Assembly: GCA_029959085.1 (NCBI GenBank)
Contig: JARWIR010000003.1
Span: forward strand, 25,187,505 to 25,251,504
DNA length: 64,000 nucleotides
DNA from: Nemophila menziesii
Lineage: Eukaryota > Streptophyta > Magnoliopsida > Boraginales > Hydrophyllaceae
Reading direction: 5' to 3'
Part shown: positions 12,411 to 22,367 of the stretch, piece by piece
How positions within the stretch are numbered: position 1 is the stretch's first letter
How the letters are laid out: the number at the start of each line of letters is the position of its first letter
The notes under the pieces: model-generated
Told to the model about the DNA's origin: nothing
The model's input: only the letters and a program-made list of their open reading frames with translations
The model's database searches: none
Translations under genes and position numbers: made by a program

Positions 12411-12590
12411 TTTTTTTTTTTTTTTTTTAACATGGGTTCCGGGCTAGCTTACGCGCACCCGACTAATCCCACAGAGATATACATGCCTCCCCATATATAT
12501 TCTTATGGTACATCAGAACTAGGTTACCCATGTCCAGGGAGGGGTTCGAGCCTTGTACCTCTCACTTTACACCCGTCACTCTTGTTCCGG
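12411..12590 (-). mobile_element. SINE, minus orientation, 5'-truncated
   Basis: Starts with a T run (12411-12428, the poly-A tail on the other strand). It then shows GCTAGCTTACGCGCACC, which matches the 3' end of the SINE at 33346-33640. Further in come the shared blocks AACTAGGTTACCCATG and a box-B-like GGGTTCGAGCC equivalent. Similarity fades around 12560-12590, so the tRNA-like head is missing. I could not define a convincing target duplication. Confidence 0.8.
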
Positions 12591-12734
12591 GTTACTTCCT
12601 TTATGAAAAATTTCATTCCTCTTGTTATTTTTATTCCTTTTTTATTTTCAAAATATTTCTTTGATTGAAAAATGATAATTTTAGTCCTCTCTAGCAAGCT
12701 TGAGATGGAAATCATTGTAATTCATATGTGATGG

Positions 12735-13175
12735 ATTCAGTTACATGCGAATTCGATTTCAGGTCTAAAAGGTCGATTAGGGTCTAACGTCTAGGTAGGA
12801 TTACACACGGCCTAACGCATAGGTAGACGAGATTAGGCAATTTTAAGTCCTACTATGTAATCTTATATTTGTAATAATATATATTGTAGGAATTATAATA
12901 ATGCCAACTATTTAAATCATAAAATTTCTTGAACAACACTATTGTATATATAAAAATACTAAAATTAGAGTTATAATATCAATTCAAGAATTCTCAAGAG
13001 TAAGAAAAATAAAAGGAGGGTCTAGGCGGCCATATTTTTCCATTAATTGGCGCCTAGACAAGCAATGCACCTCTTTCACGATGACTAAGACACTAGGCAA
13101 AACGTCTAATATTTTTATCAGGTGTAGGTGGTTGAGGGGAGAGTTGACGCCTAAATGGAGATTTCTACAACATAG
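12735..13175. mobile_element. hAT-type MITE, older diverged copy
   Basis: Aligns along its length with the copy at 14285-14732: shared TCATAAAATT, TCAATTCAAGAA and TTTTTCCATTAAT blocks and CTAGGCGG/GGCGCCTAG-like motifs at both ends. Its right end, ATTTCTACAACATAG, is the inverted repeat of that family. The left terminus and target duplication are eroded. Confidence 0.7.
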
Positions 13176-13258
13176 GTTATAGGCGGTGTAGTGTTATTCC
13201 ATCACATTTATCATATGATCCATATTATAGGCGGTGTAGTGTTATTACATCACAACAT
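13176..13258. repeat. Imperfect direct repeat beside the MITE
   Basis: TTATAGGCGGTGTAGTGTTA at about 13177 is repeated at about 13223, each followed by TTvCATCACA. The two copies are separated by some 18 bp and abut the MITE right end. They look like a local duplication after or during insertion. Confidence 0.6.
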
Positions 13259-13259
13259 A

Positions 13260-13579
13260 GGCTAAACTCTCATACTATCTTCTTCTCTTTATTTAATTTT
13301 ATGTCTTTATTTTATTTAGTTAATTGATTAGAGTCTTTAAAAAACCAAACAAATATATCATTAGTCTTTTATTTTCAGCGTATTATTCTTCCAGCTTTCC
13401 TAATTGCACTTAATATTTTCATAAATTCTTCCTAACTTTTGTAGTCTTTGAGGAACGAATTCTACTTATCATTAAAAATTGCGTATAATCTGTGATACTT
13501 GCAGTGAGTAACGTGCTTCGGTTGTGGTGTTAGTTGCATCTTTATTTACCGTTATTTTATCACGCCCTAACCGACACCA
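13260..13579 (+). repeat. LTR relic related to the 1.5-kb solo LTR
   Basis: Matches, in opposite orientation, the solo LTR at 26484-28003. Shared blocks are TAAACTxTCATACTATCTTC, TTTGTAGTCT then GAGGAACGAATTCTACT, and a terminal CGACACCA. Only about 320 bp of the LTR 3' end remains. No internal region or primer site was recognised after 13579. Confidence 0.6.
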
Positions 13580-14276
13580 ACGTAGAGTTCTCTTGGGAGA
13601 GACCTCTAGTAGTGTTGAGGTACTTTCCTAAGATAATTTTATGAGAGTTATGAAGAACTTAGAATCCCCCCTGTCACATATTTTATTGATTCACACTTAA
13701 TCAATAAAACGTAAAATCAATAATAGTGGGGATTAGTTGCGAGTTCTCTAGTTATTCTCATCCCATTCTTAGTTATTACATTCACAGTCCCTAGTTTAAT
13801 TAGTAACTTTAGTTTAATTTATCTTAATTGCACTTTTAGTCCTCTCAATGTAAAAGCAAAACAAATATTCATCTTCTACCTTTCAGTTTCACAACTCATT
13901 CTAGTACACATTACGTGAACATGATTAAGAGTAGCAATCATACTCCATGTAGCTCTTTATACTTACTACTTATTACTTGTCAACGATCCATACAGTTGCG
14001 GGTAGTACGCTCTTTCGAGGTGTGGATTATTATGTAATTTTATCACACCTTGGGAGATGATAAATGGGCATGTAAGAATTTCAATATAAAGTCACGAAAT
14101 ACTTGAGGGCGATACCGTTATTTTATTATTTACATGCAATATGATGAATGCAATTAATGGGGGACTTGTACTGGCTTATAAGAGTGGGTTGGATCGTCAT
14201 ATACTTCTTGATGTTTTAGGGGGGATTGGAAATTCATTACATCAAATAATAGTTTTTTTGCGGCTAATATCTGGTA
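13580..14276. other. Repetitive intergenic DNA, no gene
   Basis: Contains more sequence in the same style as LTR leaders (for example AGTGGGGATTAG near 13724 and CACACCTTGGGAGATGATAAA near 14043), suggesting decayed LTR-element DNA. I see no coding frame worth calling. Confidence 0.4.
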
Positions 14277-14284
14277 CGTACATG

Positions 14285-14732
14285 CTATGTTGTAGATCTC
14301 GGTTCCGCGGTCTAGGCGGTCGACTGGGGCCTAGCGCCTAGGAGGGACTACACGGGGCCTAGGCGGGATTACGCGGTTTTGAATCCCGCTATGTGGTTTT
14401 ATATATTTAGTTCTACATGTGTAATAATTATAATCATTTTATCTATTTAAGTCATAAAATTCACCTAACCCCATTATATTAAATATGAAAATACAAAAAT
14501 TAGAGTTATCATATCAATTCAAGAAGTTTCGAGAGTTAAAAAAATTTAAAAAGGGACTAAGCGGCCATTTTTTTCCATTAATCGGTGCCTAGGCGGGCTA
14601 GGCGCCTCTTCTACGGCGACTAAGGCACTAGGCAAAAACGCCTTGCAATTTTACTAGGCGTAAGCGGCTGAGGGGGGAGTTGAAGCCTAGGCGGCGCCTA
14701 GACGCGCCTAGGCGGCGATATCTACAGCATAG
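14285..14732. mobile_element. Non-autonomous hAT-type MITE, 448 bp, with 8-bp target duplication
   Basis: Flanked by the perfect 8-bp direct repeat cgtacatg (14277-14284 and 14733-14740). Terminal inverted repeats are CTATGTTGTAGATCTCGG (left) and, on the other strand, CTATGCTGTAGATATCGCC (right). The subterminal zones are packed with both orientations of CCTAGGCG/CGCCTAGG-like motifs, which is usual for hAT transposase-binding regions. It has no coding capacity. Confidence 0.85.
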
Positions 14733-14740
14733 CGTACATG

Positions 14741-15416
14741 ACCTTGGTGCGATTGCTAATTTAATGTTCAAGATGAAGGTCCCGAGATGATAAATTACAA
14801 CTATATACATGTATTTCCTCTAAAATTTCAACAGAAAGATATGAAATTAGCACTTGGCTTCGGGATGGAAATACAGTACCTATTCCATGGGATGAAAATT
14901 GCACTATAAGGTGCATATTAAATTGTTTTGAGTTTATGACTTTTCATTTGTGAAAAGAACACTTACCAGAGAATTAAAGCTTTGCAAATGAATCAAGTCG
15001 TTCGTAAGCAGCTCGAGCTTAACTCATGGAAAAAACTCGTGCGAACTCATTGGTTTATTTAAACTTGTACGTGAATTGCTCGTTGATAATTTTAAATTAT
15101 AATTTAATATTTTATCTTTCTCCTCTTTTTCAGTACTTAAATACTAAGGACATTTAGAGTGCGCAAATGCGCGACATTTAGAGTTGTATTGAATTCCTTT
15201 TGAGGATCTATGGTAGTGAAATTTTGTTCAAATGAGATTTTAAGCCTCTTGTGTATGAAATCAATACTAAGAACATTGTATTTGTTAGATTTTTATCCTC
15301 GTCAAAATCAATTTCATAGTTTATCTCTTATCCTCCATCCAATACAACTTGTAAACTATTCAATCTCAACTTGTGAGCAAAGTTCATAGTCTGCTCAACT
15401 TGACTTATCTCGTTTA
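14741..15416. other. Intergenic, no gene seen
   Basis: AT-rich with scattered homology-like words (Gly-poor, stop-rich in all frames). Nothing supportable was found up to the Copia target site. Confidence 0.4.
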
Positions 15417-15421
15417 CGTAT

Positions 15422-15751
15422 TGTTGAATTACACAAGTGAGAGAAGAGCAGCCATTAATGGCGAGAGGCAAGCTAAGAGAAGATGAAGAAGAAGGAAGAG
15501 AGGTGTAGAGAGAAAATAGAAGCTGGCTTTATTAAGTTGTAAAGTAATGTGATTGTACATATATATATACACGTTTATTCTTTATCTAAAGCATCTAAAC
15601 ACAGCTAGATTACAGCTGGAATTCTAACAAACTAACTAACTAACAGATTCTTGATCTAGCTTCTTATTTAATTGCATAATAGTCCTTCTTCTTTATTATT
15701 CTCCATTTTCTGCATTTTGTTGACTTCTAGAAGCGAATTCATGCTCCAAGA
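15422..15751 (-). repeat. 3' LTR of the intact Copia
   Basis: Plus-strand sequence starts TGTTGAATTACAC and ends GCTCCAAGA. The gag-pol stop codon (15668-15670) lies inside this LTR. On the coding strand the LTR begins TCTTGG rather than the canonical TG, and both LTRs share this. Confidence 0.93.
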
Positions 15752-18700
15752 TCCCCCCACAAGCGGAAGATGGATATTAGTAAGATTCAGCTTGCTAATA
15801 TTATTATGAAAAGTGAGAGAACCTAATGGTTTAGTGAATACATCTGCTAATTGCAAGTTAGAAGGAATGTAAAAAAGTTTGATTATTCCCTCTTGAATTT
15901 TTTCGCGTGTAATTTTGCAATCTATGTCAACGTGTTTAGTCCTTTCATGTTGAATTGGATTAGTAGACATGGCTATAGCAGACTTACTATCCGAGTACAC
16001 AAGAGCTGAAAACGAATGTGAAACTCCATAGTCATGTAAAGCGTATAACAACCATTGAATTTCACAAGTTGTTGTGGCTAGTGCTCGGTACTCAGCTTCA
16101 GCTGATGATCTACTTATTGTAGATTGCTTTTTACTCTTCCAAGAGATCAAAGAATCACCCAAGAATATACAATAGCCGGTGATACTTCGACGAGAATCCA
16201 AACAACCAGCCCAATCACTATCGCAATATGCTTTTAATTTGATTGGTGAGGCAGATGAATAAAATATACCTTGTCCAACTGTGAGTTTAAGATAACGTAG
16301 AACACGTTGTGCAGCATTCCAATGATTGGTGGATGGTTTGGAAAGGAATTGGCTTAAGCAAGTGATAGAGTAGTTTAAGTCAGGTCTTGTTATTGTGAGA
16401 TATAACAATCTTCCAATTAGTCTCCTGTAAGAAGAAGCATCTTCTAATAGTTCAGTGTCATCTTGTTTGAGTTTCAATGTAGACTCCATTGGAAAAGCAA
16501 CGGGTTTTGAACCAAGAACTCCACACTCAGTAAGTATATCTAAAGCAAATTTTCTCTGGCATAAAGATATTCCTTTAGAACTTCTTGCAACTTCAATCCC
16601 AAGAAAAAATTTCAATTCTCCTAGGTCTTTAATAGTGAATTCACAATGGAGAAAGGATTTGATCTTGTTGATTTCAGTTAAGGAACCACTAGTGATGATT
16701 ATGTCATCTACATAAACCAATAGTGCAATGAAGGTTGAAGAAGTACCTTTAGTAAATAGGCTGTAATCACTATTGGAGTGTGTAAAGCCATAGGATATAA
16801 GAGCAGTAGAGAGCTTAGCAAACCATTGTCTAGAGGCTTGCTTTAGACCATATAGACTTTTGTTTAGTCTACAAACTGAGTTTGGGGGAGCTTTAAGCCC
16901 ATGAGGCACCTTCATGTATACTACTTCATTTAATTCACCATGTAGGAAAGCATTGTTCACATCAAGTTGATGTAAATGCCATTGATTTGAAGATGCAAGA
17001 GCGAGCATTAGTCTAATAGAGGTCACTTTTGCAACAGGTGAAAAAGTATCAAAAAAATCCAAACCTTCTTGTTGATTATAGCCTTTAGCAACAAGCCTTG
17101 CTTTATGTCTCTCAAGTGTACCATCAGCTTTATATTTAAGCTTAAAAACCCATTTACTCCCAATGGGCTTTATGTCAATAGTTTGGGGAACAATAGACCA
17201 TGTATGATTATCTTCAAGAGCAGTGAGCTCCTTTTGTATGGCATTCATCCATTCAGGAGAGGTAGATGCTTGTTTATATGATGTAGGTTCAGTTTGAGAG
17301 CTGATAGAGGCTATATAGTGAGTGTATGTCTGAGATAAACGAGAGGTAGATAGAAAATCTTGTATAGGGTATAGAGGAGAAGGTAGTGTCTGGTGTGTTT
17401 TTGAGTTAAGAGAGGTATGCAAGGCTTTGGTGGGGCATATATAATCTTTGAGGTAAGCAGGAGCATTTCTAGTTCTTGTAGGTTTGGTTAATGGAGGTGG
17501 AGTAGTATTTTGAGTAAGAGGAAGATTATCTGAAGAGGGAGAGGTATGAGGAGAATTGTGGGAGGTATTAGATGTTTGTATAGGGGTTGTTGAGGTTTTT
17601 GAGGCAAATTCAGTATAAGTTTGGTTTGAAGGTGGAAAAAGGAATGTATGAAGATTATGTGATGGAGAGGTGTTAGAAAAAGGAAATATAGATTCATGAA
17701 AAACAACATTTCTGGATATAAATGTTGTGTTTGTCTCAATGTTTAATAATTTGTAGCCTTTTGTGTGTAGAGGGTAGCTTAAGAATATGCATTTTGTAGC
17801 CCGGGAGTCAAATTTGGTTCTTCCTTGTTTTAAGGTTGAGGCAAAACACAAGCACCCAAAGACTCTCAGATGGTTAAGTGTAGGTGGTTTGTTGTAGAGG
17901 ACTTGATAGGGTGATTTGTTATTTAGGAGAGGGGTGGGTAATCTGTTAATAATATGTGTGGAGGTGAGTATAGCTTCAGACCAAAATTGAATAGGAAGCT
18001 TAGATTGAAACATCAAGGCTCTAGCAGTTGCGAGTAAGTGTTGATGTTTTCTCTCCACCAAACCGTTTTGCTCAGGAGTTTCTACACAGGAGGTTTGATG
18101 TATAATTCCATATGTGGAATAGAATGAATTAAGATTGAATTCTACACCATTATCACTTCTAATCTTCTTTATCTTGACATTAAATTGAGTGTAAACAAGA
18201 TTATAGAAACAAAGCAAATGAGAACCAACTTCAGACTTATTTGTCATCATATAAATCCAAGTACATCTAGAAAAATCATCAACAATTGTGAGAAAATATC
18301 TATGTCCTGTGTAAGATATATGTTTAAGGGGACCCCATATGTCACAATGTATGAGTTCAAAGCAAGAAGAAGAACTAGAAGTTGAAGTAGGAAATACAAG
18401 TCTTTTTTGTTTTGCAAAAGAACAAGTTTCACAAACATTAGAAGATAGGAAAGTAATAGAAGAATCAACTGTCTTTAGTGCTTGAAGTTTAGCTTTTGAG
18501 GCATGACCAAGTCTTGAGTGCCAAATATCTAACTTTTGAGTTGTAACTGGGTGAAAGCAAGATGATTGAGAAGGAGTATGAAGGTAATATAGTCCATTGA
18601 GTTCATATGCAGTCCCAATCATCTTCTTGAACTTTGATTCCTGTAATGAGCAATGTGTAGGAAAAAAAGACACCAAGACCTGAGACTCCTTAGTTAACTT

Positions 18701-19984
18701 TGAAATGGATAGTAAATTTTGCTTGAATAATGATACACATAGAACATTTTTCAAGGTTATATACTCATTTATATATATATGTCCTGTATAATCTGCCTGT
18801 ACTATATCTCCATTAGGTAAAGACACAGATATATTTGTAGGATAATAAGAACCCATGTAAAATGAGGGGGAAAAAATTAAGTGATCAGTTGCACCAGTGT
18901 CTAAAATCCAAGAAGAGTGAAGAGGATTACCTTCTTGAGTTGAGACTTGGTGAACTGCAGGAGGAGTAGAAGCAGAATTATGAGCTAGAGCAATGAGTTT
19001 GCTAACTTGCTCAGGAGTAAACTCATAAGAACTGAGACTTTTAGAATCTTGAGTTGTATCTTGAGGAGCTGTAATGCAATTTGCTTTCGAGTTAGATGAG
19101 AAAGTGTTATAGGATATTTTACCTCTTGGACCAGTCCATCCAATTGGATATCCATGTAACTGAAAGCATTTATCAATAGTATGCCCTGTGTAACCACAAT
19201 GAGTGCATAATACTTTCTTCTTGTCTCCATAAGTAGTAGATTTCTGCACATTTCTTGCATAAAACGCCTGAGTAGGTTCAGAAAAATTTGTTAATTCCCT
19301 TTGGCTTTCCTCTTGAACTAACATAGCAAAAACTGAGTTGATCTTAGGAAGCGGATCCATCAAGAGAATCTGACTTCTAGCAGCTGAGTAGGATTCATTT
19401 AATCCAATTAAGAACTTGATAATGAAGTCAGTTTGTTGTCTTTCAACAAGAGTATCAAGGAGTTTACAAGTACATTGATTCATAAAGCCACACGAACATA
19501 TAGGATTTGGGCGAAAATGAACATATTCATCCCAAAGTGCTTTGAATTTTGCAAAATACTCAGAAATGGAAGAAGAAGATTGAGTGATCGAACTTAGTGA
19601 CTTTTCGAGTTGATAAACACGTGTACCATTAGACTTACAAAAACGTGTTTTGATTTCATTATATAACTCATGTGCAGAGTTAACATATAGCAAGCTACTC
19701 CTAATTTCTTTAGAAATAGAGTTAAGGATCCAAGAAAGTACCAAATTGTTGGCACGAGTCCAAGCAGAAAACAGAGTGAGGTCGGTTAATGAAGGCTGAG
19801 TTATATCGCCATTGACGAATCCAAGTTTATTCTTCACAGAGAGAGCTATCTCAATGGCGCGAGCCCAAGCTAAATAGTTGTCGCCTGTAAGTATCTCAGA
19901 AACGAGAGAGATGCCCGTGCTTTCACTAGGATGTAAGTAATAAGGACTTGAGAAATCTTCAGAAATAGGTGTAGTAGAAGACAT
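15668..19984 (-). CDS. Copia gag-pol polyprotein, 1438 aa, intact
   Basis: One frame encodes every function needed for Copia replication. The order is Gag (L-T-G-D-N-Y-L-A-W near residue 35), zinc knuckle C-T-H-C-G-Y-T-G-H (about 260), aspartic protease W-I-L-D-T-G-A-T-D-H (about 355), integrase zinc region H-S-R-L-G-H with C-E-T-C (about 485-525), and integrase core (H-C-D-I-W-G-P, R-S-D-N-G, P-E-Q-N-G). Reverse transcriptase follows (D-V-N-N-A-F-L-H-G; catalytic Y-V-D-D near 1090), then RNase H (D-S-D-W-A-G, S-S-A-E-A-E-Y and D-S-K-S-A in the last 200 residues). The start is the first ATG after the primer site, about 75 bp from the 5' LTR. Protease, integrase and polymerase catalytic motifs all look canonical. 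Confidence 0.95.
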   Translation of the reverse strand: MSSTTPISEDFSSPYYLHPSESTGISLVSEILTGDNYLAWARAIEIALSVKNKLGFVNGDITQPSLTDLTLFSAWTRANNLVLSWILNSISKEIRSSLLYVNSAHELYNEIKTRFCKSNGTRVYQLEKSLSSITQSSSSISEYFAKFKALWDEYVHFRPNPICSCGFMNQCTCKLLDTLVERQQTDFIIKFLIGLNESYSAARSQILLMDPLPKINSVFAMLVQEESQRELTNFSEPTQAFYARNVQKSTTYGDKKKVLCTHCGYTGHTIDKCFQLHGYPIGWTGPRGKISYNTFSSNSKANCITAPQDTTQDSKSLSSYEFTPEQVSKLIALAHNSASTPPAVHQVSTQEGNPLHSSWILDTGATDHLIFSPSFYMGSYYPTNISVSLPNGDIVQADYTGHIYINEYITLKNVLCVSLFKQNLLSISKLTKESQVLVSFFPTHCSLQESKFKKMIGTAYELNGLYYLHTPSQSSCFHPVTTQKLDIWHSRLGHASKAKLQALKTVDSSITFLSSNVCETCSFAKQKRLVFPTSTSSSSSCFELIHCDIWGPLKHISYTGHRYFLTIVDDFSRCTWIYMMTNKSEVGSHLLCFYNLVYTQFNVKIKKIRSDNGVEFNLNSFYSTYGIIHQTSCVETPEQNGLVERKHQHLLATARALMFQSKLPIQFWSEAILTSTHIINRLPTPLLNNKSPYQVLYNKPPTLNHLRVFGCLCFASTLKQGRTKFDSRATKCIFLSYPLHTKGYKLLNIETNTTFISRNVVFHESIFPFSNTSPSHNLHTFLFPPSNQTYTEFASKTSTTPIQTSNTSHNSPHTSPSSDNLPLTQNTTPPPLTKPTRTRNAPAYLKDYICPTKALHTSLNSKTHQTLPSPLYPIQDFLSTSRLSQTYTHYIASISSQTEPTSYKQASTSPEWMNAIQKELTALEDNHTWSIVPQTIDIKPIGSKWVFKLKYKADGTLERHKARLVAKGYNQQEGLDFFDTFSPVAKVTSIRLMLALASSNQWHLHQLDVNNAFLHGELNEVVYMKVPHGLKAPPNSVCRLNKSLYGLKQASRQWFAKLSTALISYGFTHSNSDYSLFTKGTSSTFIALLVYVDDIIITSGSLTEINKIKSFLHCEFTIKDLGELKFFLGIEVARSSKGISLCQRKFALDILTECGVLGSKPVAFPMESTLKLKQDDTELLEDASSYRRLIGRLLYLTITRPDLNYSITCLSQFLSKPSTNHWNAAQRVLRYLKLTVGQGIFYSSASPIKLKAYCDSDWAGCLDSRRSITGYCIFLGDSLISWKSKKQSTISRSSAEAEYRALATTTCEIQWLLYALHDYGVSHSFSALVYSDSKSAIAMSTNPIQHERTKHVDIDCKITREKIQEGIIKLFYIPSNLQLADVFTKPLGSLTFHNNISKLNLTNIHLPLVGGSWSMNSLLEVNKMQKMENNKEEGLLCN

Positions 19985-20059
19985 TGTTTGTGATGTAGTG
20001 TGTAGGATTTAGAAAATAGAGATAAGGAGAATGTGATTAGTGCGGAAATGAGTTGTTTT

Positions 20060-20071
20060 GCTCTGATACCA
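20060..20071 (-). promoter_or_regulatory. Primer-binding site, initiator tRNA-Met
   Basis: Minus-strand TGGTATCAGAGC follows the end of the 5' LTR directly. It complements the 3' end of plant initiator tRNA-Met, the usual minus-strand DNA primer for Copia elements. Confidence 0.93.
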
Positions 20072-20403
20072 TGTTGAATTACACAAGTGAGAGAAGAGCA
20101 GCCATTAATGGCGAGAGGCAAGCTAAGAGAAGATGAAGAAGAAGGAAGAGAGGTGTAGAGAGAAAATAGAAGCTGGCTTTATTAAGTTGTAAAGTAATGT
20201 GATTGTACATATATATATATACACGTTTATTCTTTATCTAAAGCATCTAAACACAGCTAGATTACAGCTGGAATTCTAACAAACTAACTAACTAACAGAT
20301 TCTTGATCTAGCTTCTTATTTAATTGCATAATAGTCCTTCTTCTTTATTGTTCTCCATTTTCTGCATTTTGTTGACTTCTAGAAGCGAATTCATGCTCCA
20401 AGA
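20072..20403 (-). repeat. 5' LTR of the intact Copia
   Basis: 332 bp, near-identical to the 3' LTR. It should hold the promoter; the TA-rich tract near 20211-20222 is one of the two places where the LTRs differ. Confidence 0.93.
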
Positions 20404-20408
20404 CGTAT

Positions 20409-20995
20409 TCTATAGAGGATCAAGTTCCAAAAATTTGAGGACCATTAAGTGTGGGTAATACAAAAATTATAGAGTTTTAAAAAGTTAAAAACATAGGAGC
20501 GACCGTGACTCTTTATTGCGTAACATGACTCCGCGACTATTGTGATTATATTTGGTTAATTTTGACAACATTGAAAAGTAGAGTTGATTTTATGTGAGAG
20601 GAAGAAATTTTTCACTTACTTTATTCATTTATCGATATTAAATGTTCTCAGATTTAAAAGCAAGTTGTTGTGAAAGTGTAAGCATCAATAACTAATTTTT
20701 TGTTGCATTACGGTCAATTATATATCTTTTTGCACATTCCTGATGCTGAGACGAAGCCGACGCTGATTTTACAATATGCTTGTAATATCAAGGTGAAAAG
20801 TTTAAATGGACAAGTAGAGATGGTAAAACAAAGTTTCACCTCTAACCAAAGTTTCCCACACCCCTAATTGCACAATACAAATAAAGGAACTAATTTATGC
20901 ATTCAACTTAAAAGCAAACAATGTTGAGAGTAGATGATAAAAATAGAGTTAAACACGATCACACAGGAAGTTAATTGGAGATAATTGAGCATAAC
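20409..20995. other. 3' flank of kelch copy 1, duplicated at the other two kelch loci
   Basis: No gene. Shared with 29800-30205 and about 40230-40786: TTTTATGTGAGAGGAA, AAATGTTCTCAGATTT and GCACATTCCTGATGCTGAGA-like blocks, and AGTTTCCCACACCCCTAATT near 20848. This shows the gene duplication carried several hundred bases of downstream DNA. The intact Copia inserted in this flank. Confidence 0.75.
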
Positions 20996-22367
20996 TTAAA
21001 TCATATCCATATCCATATTCATATTCATATTCATATCTGGAATGTAGTCCCTACAAAAGAAAAGAGAAGAGAAGATTAGGTATGCAATAAAGTGAAGTAA
21101 AGGATGATAATTTAATAGAGATAACATACACAAGGAACAGAGCTTGGAGTCCAAAGGTATTTGGAATGAGAGAAAAGAAATCTGATTTATTTGTGACACT
21201 AAAGGTGTTATTTTTGCTTCTTCTAAGAGTGAAGCTACAACCCTTAAGGACAGAATATGGTGCTGATACTGGAGAATATCCTACCCAAAATACACAGAAC
21301 TTGCCTGGCTCTATCATCACCAAAAAGGTGGGTGCTAACATAAGTCCATTTATCACGCCCCTATAAACTAAATTAATTGTATGTAACTTGCCCGTTTTCA
21401 CGTCCATTACATACAATATATGGGGTTGTCCTAAGAAGAGCATCACGTGGTCCCACATCACTGTAGGTTGCATACACGTGAGATTTAAATTGTTTTTCTT
21501 GATATCCTTAGAACTAAGTTTTGTATAAGGCTTCCAATTGTTTTTTGCTTCGGCTTCATAGGTGTATAGTTCGAACTCATTAAGTACCGTATGAAAAGCA
21601 ACAATGATAAAACCGGCTTCAGTTTTTCTTTCAACTGCTCCGACTAAAACTTCACCAAAAACATATCTAAGATATTCATTTTTATCCTGTGCAACAAAAT
21701 AATCAGCATCTGGAGGAGCAGGAGGAGGAACCGTAAGATCAGGATTGGGAATATTTACCCATCCAGATTCATCACTCTTAAGAACCTCCATCAAAACAGG
21801 AGTCTTAAGAACCTCCATCAAAACAGGAGCATCTTCTTCTTCTTCTTCTTCATCATCATCTTCTTCATCATCTACTACTTTTACATCTAATTCTTCTGCA
21901 GGATTACTAGTCACTCCACCCACAACATACAACTTACCGTCTAAAATCACAGGATATGGATTATATCTTTTGTTATTCATCTCTGCAACGGTTACCCAAC
22001 CTGAATCCATATTCTTTAAATCAAGCTTACTCACTCTCTTGCTCGCTTTACCCTCACCCCTTTTACTTCCACCTATGCGATATAAACAAGAGTTAAAAAC
22101 TACATAACTCCCATCTAAGATGTCCCACATCTTAATCTTCGAAATTGTCTTAAAAGCTTCTTCAAATTCCATTTCGGACACAATTTCAACCTCTTCCCCC
22201 CACTTCTCTTCTCCCCACTTCTCTTTAATGTATCTTTCCCCAAGTTCACTGAATTTCTTCTCATCTGTAACATAGTAATCCACCCAATCTTTACCCTTGT
22301 TCTCTGAATATTGCAACGCACAGATTATGCTTTTTTCTGGGGTTTCATTGGATATCGAACGACTCAT
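20996..22367 (-). CDS. Kelch-repeat protein, tandem copy 1
   Basis: Two exons: 22367-21130 and 21050-20996, GT-AG intron of 79 bp, 430 aa. Two kelch-like repeats are visible: Y-V-V-F-N-S-C-L-Y-R-I-G-G with a downstream W, and Y-P-V-I-L-D-G-K-L-Y-V-V-G-G. A variable acidic loop follows (near residues 165-190, mostly D and E), with P-V-L-M-E-V-L-K duplicated by a 27-bp repeat. The rest (C-terminal half) keeps the W-x-V-M-L-F-L-G and I-L-Y-V-M-D spacing of a beta-propeller. Without the splice the frame would run into intron codons; splicing gives L-V-D-Y-I-P-D-M and a Met/Asn/Asp dipeptide tail. No F-box is seen. Likely a cytosolic or nuclear beta-propeller binding protein; partner unknown. Confidence 0.85.

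Larger units (their letters stand above)
15422..20403 (-). mobile_element. Intact, young Ty1/Copia retrotransposon
   Basis: Complete element on the minus strand: LTRs of 330 and 332 bp, perfect 5-bp target duplication cgtat (15417-15421 and 20404-20408), and an initiator-tRNA-Met primer site beside the 5' LTR. A G-rich polypurine tract lies beside the 3' LTR, and one uninterrupted 1438-codon gag-pol fills the interior. By eye the LTRs differ by one substitution and one TA unit in a TA run. Insertion was therefore very recent, and the element may be competent. Related in protein sequence to the decayed copy at 24.5-29.8 kb. Confidence 0.95.

Noticed and set aside
12222..12668. Plus-strand open frame of 148 codons
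   Set aside because: Half of it is the antisense of a SINE and a poly-T run; no family resemblance or splice support.
21745..22107. Plus-strand frame with a poly-Ser run
   Set aside because: Antisense of the kelch acidic loop.
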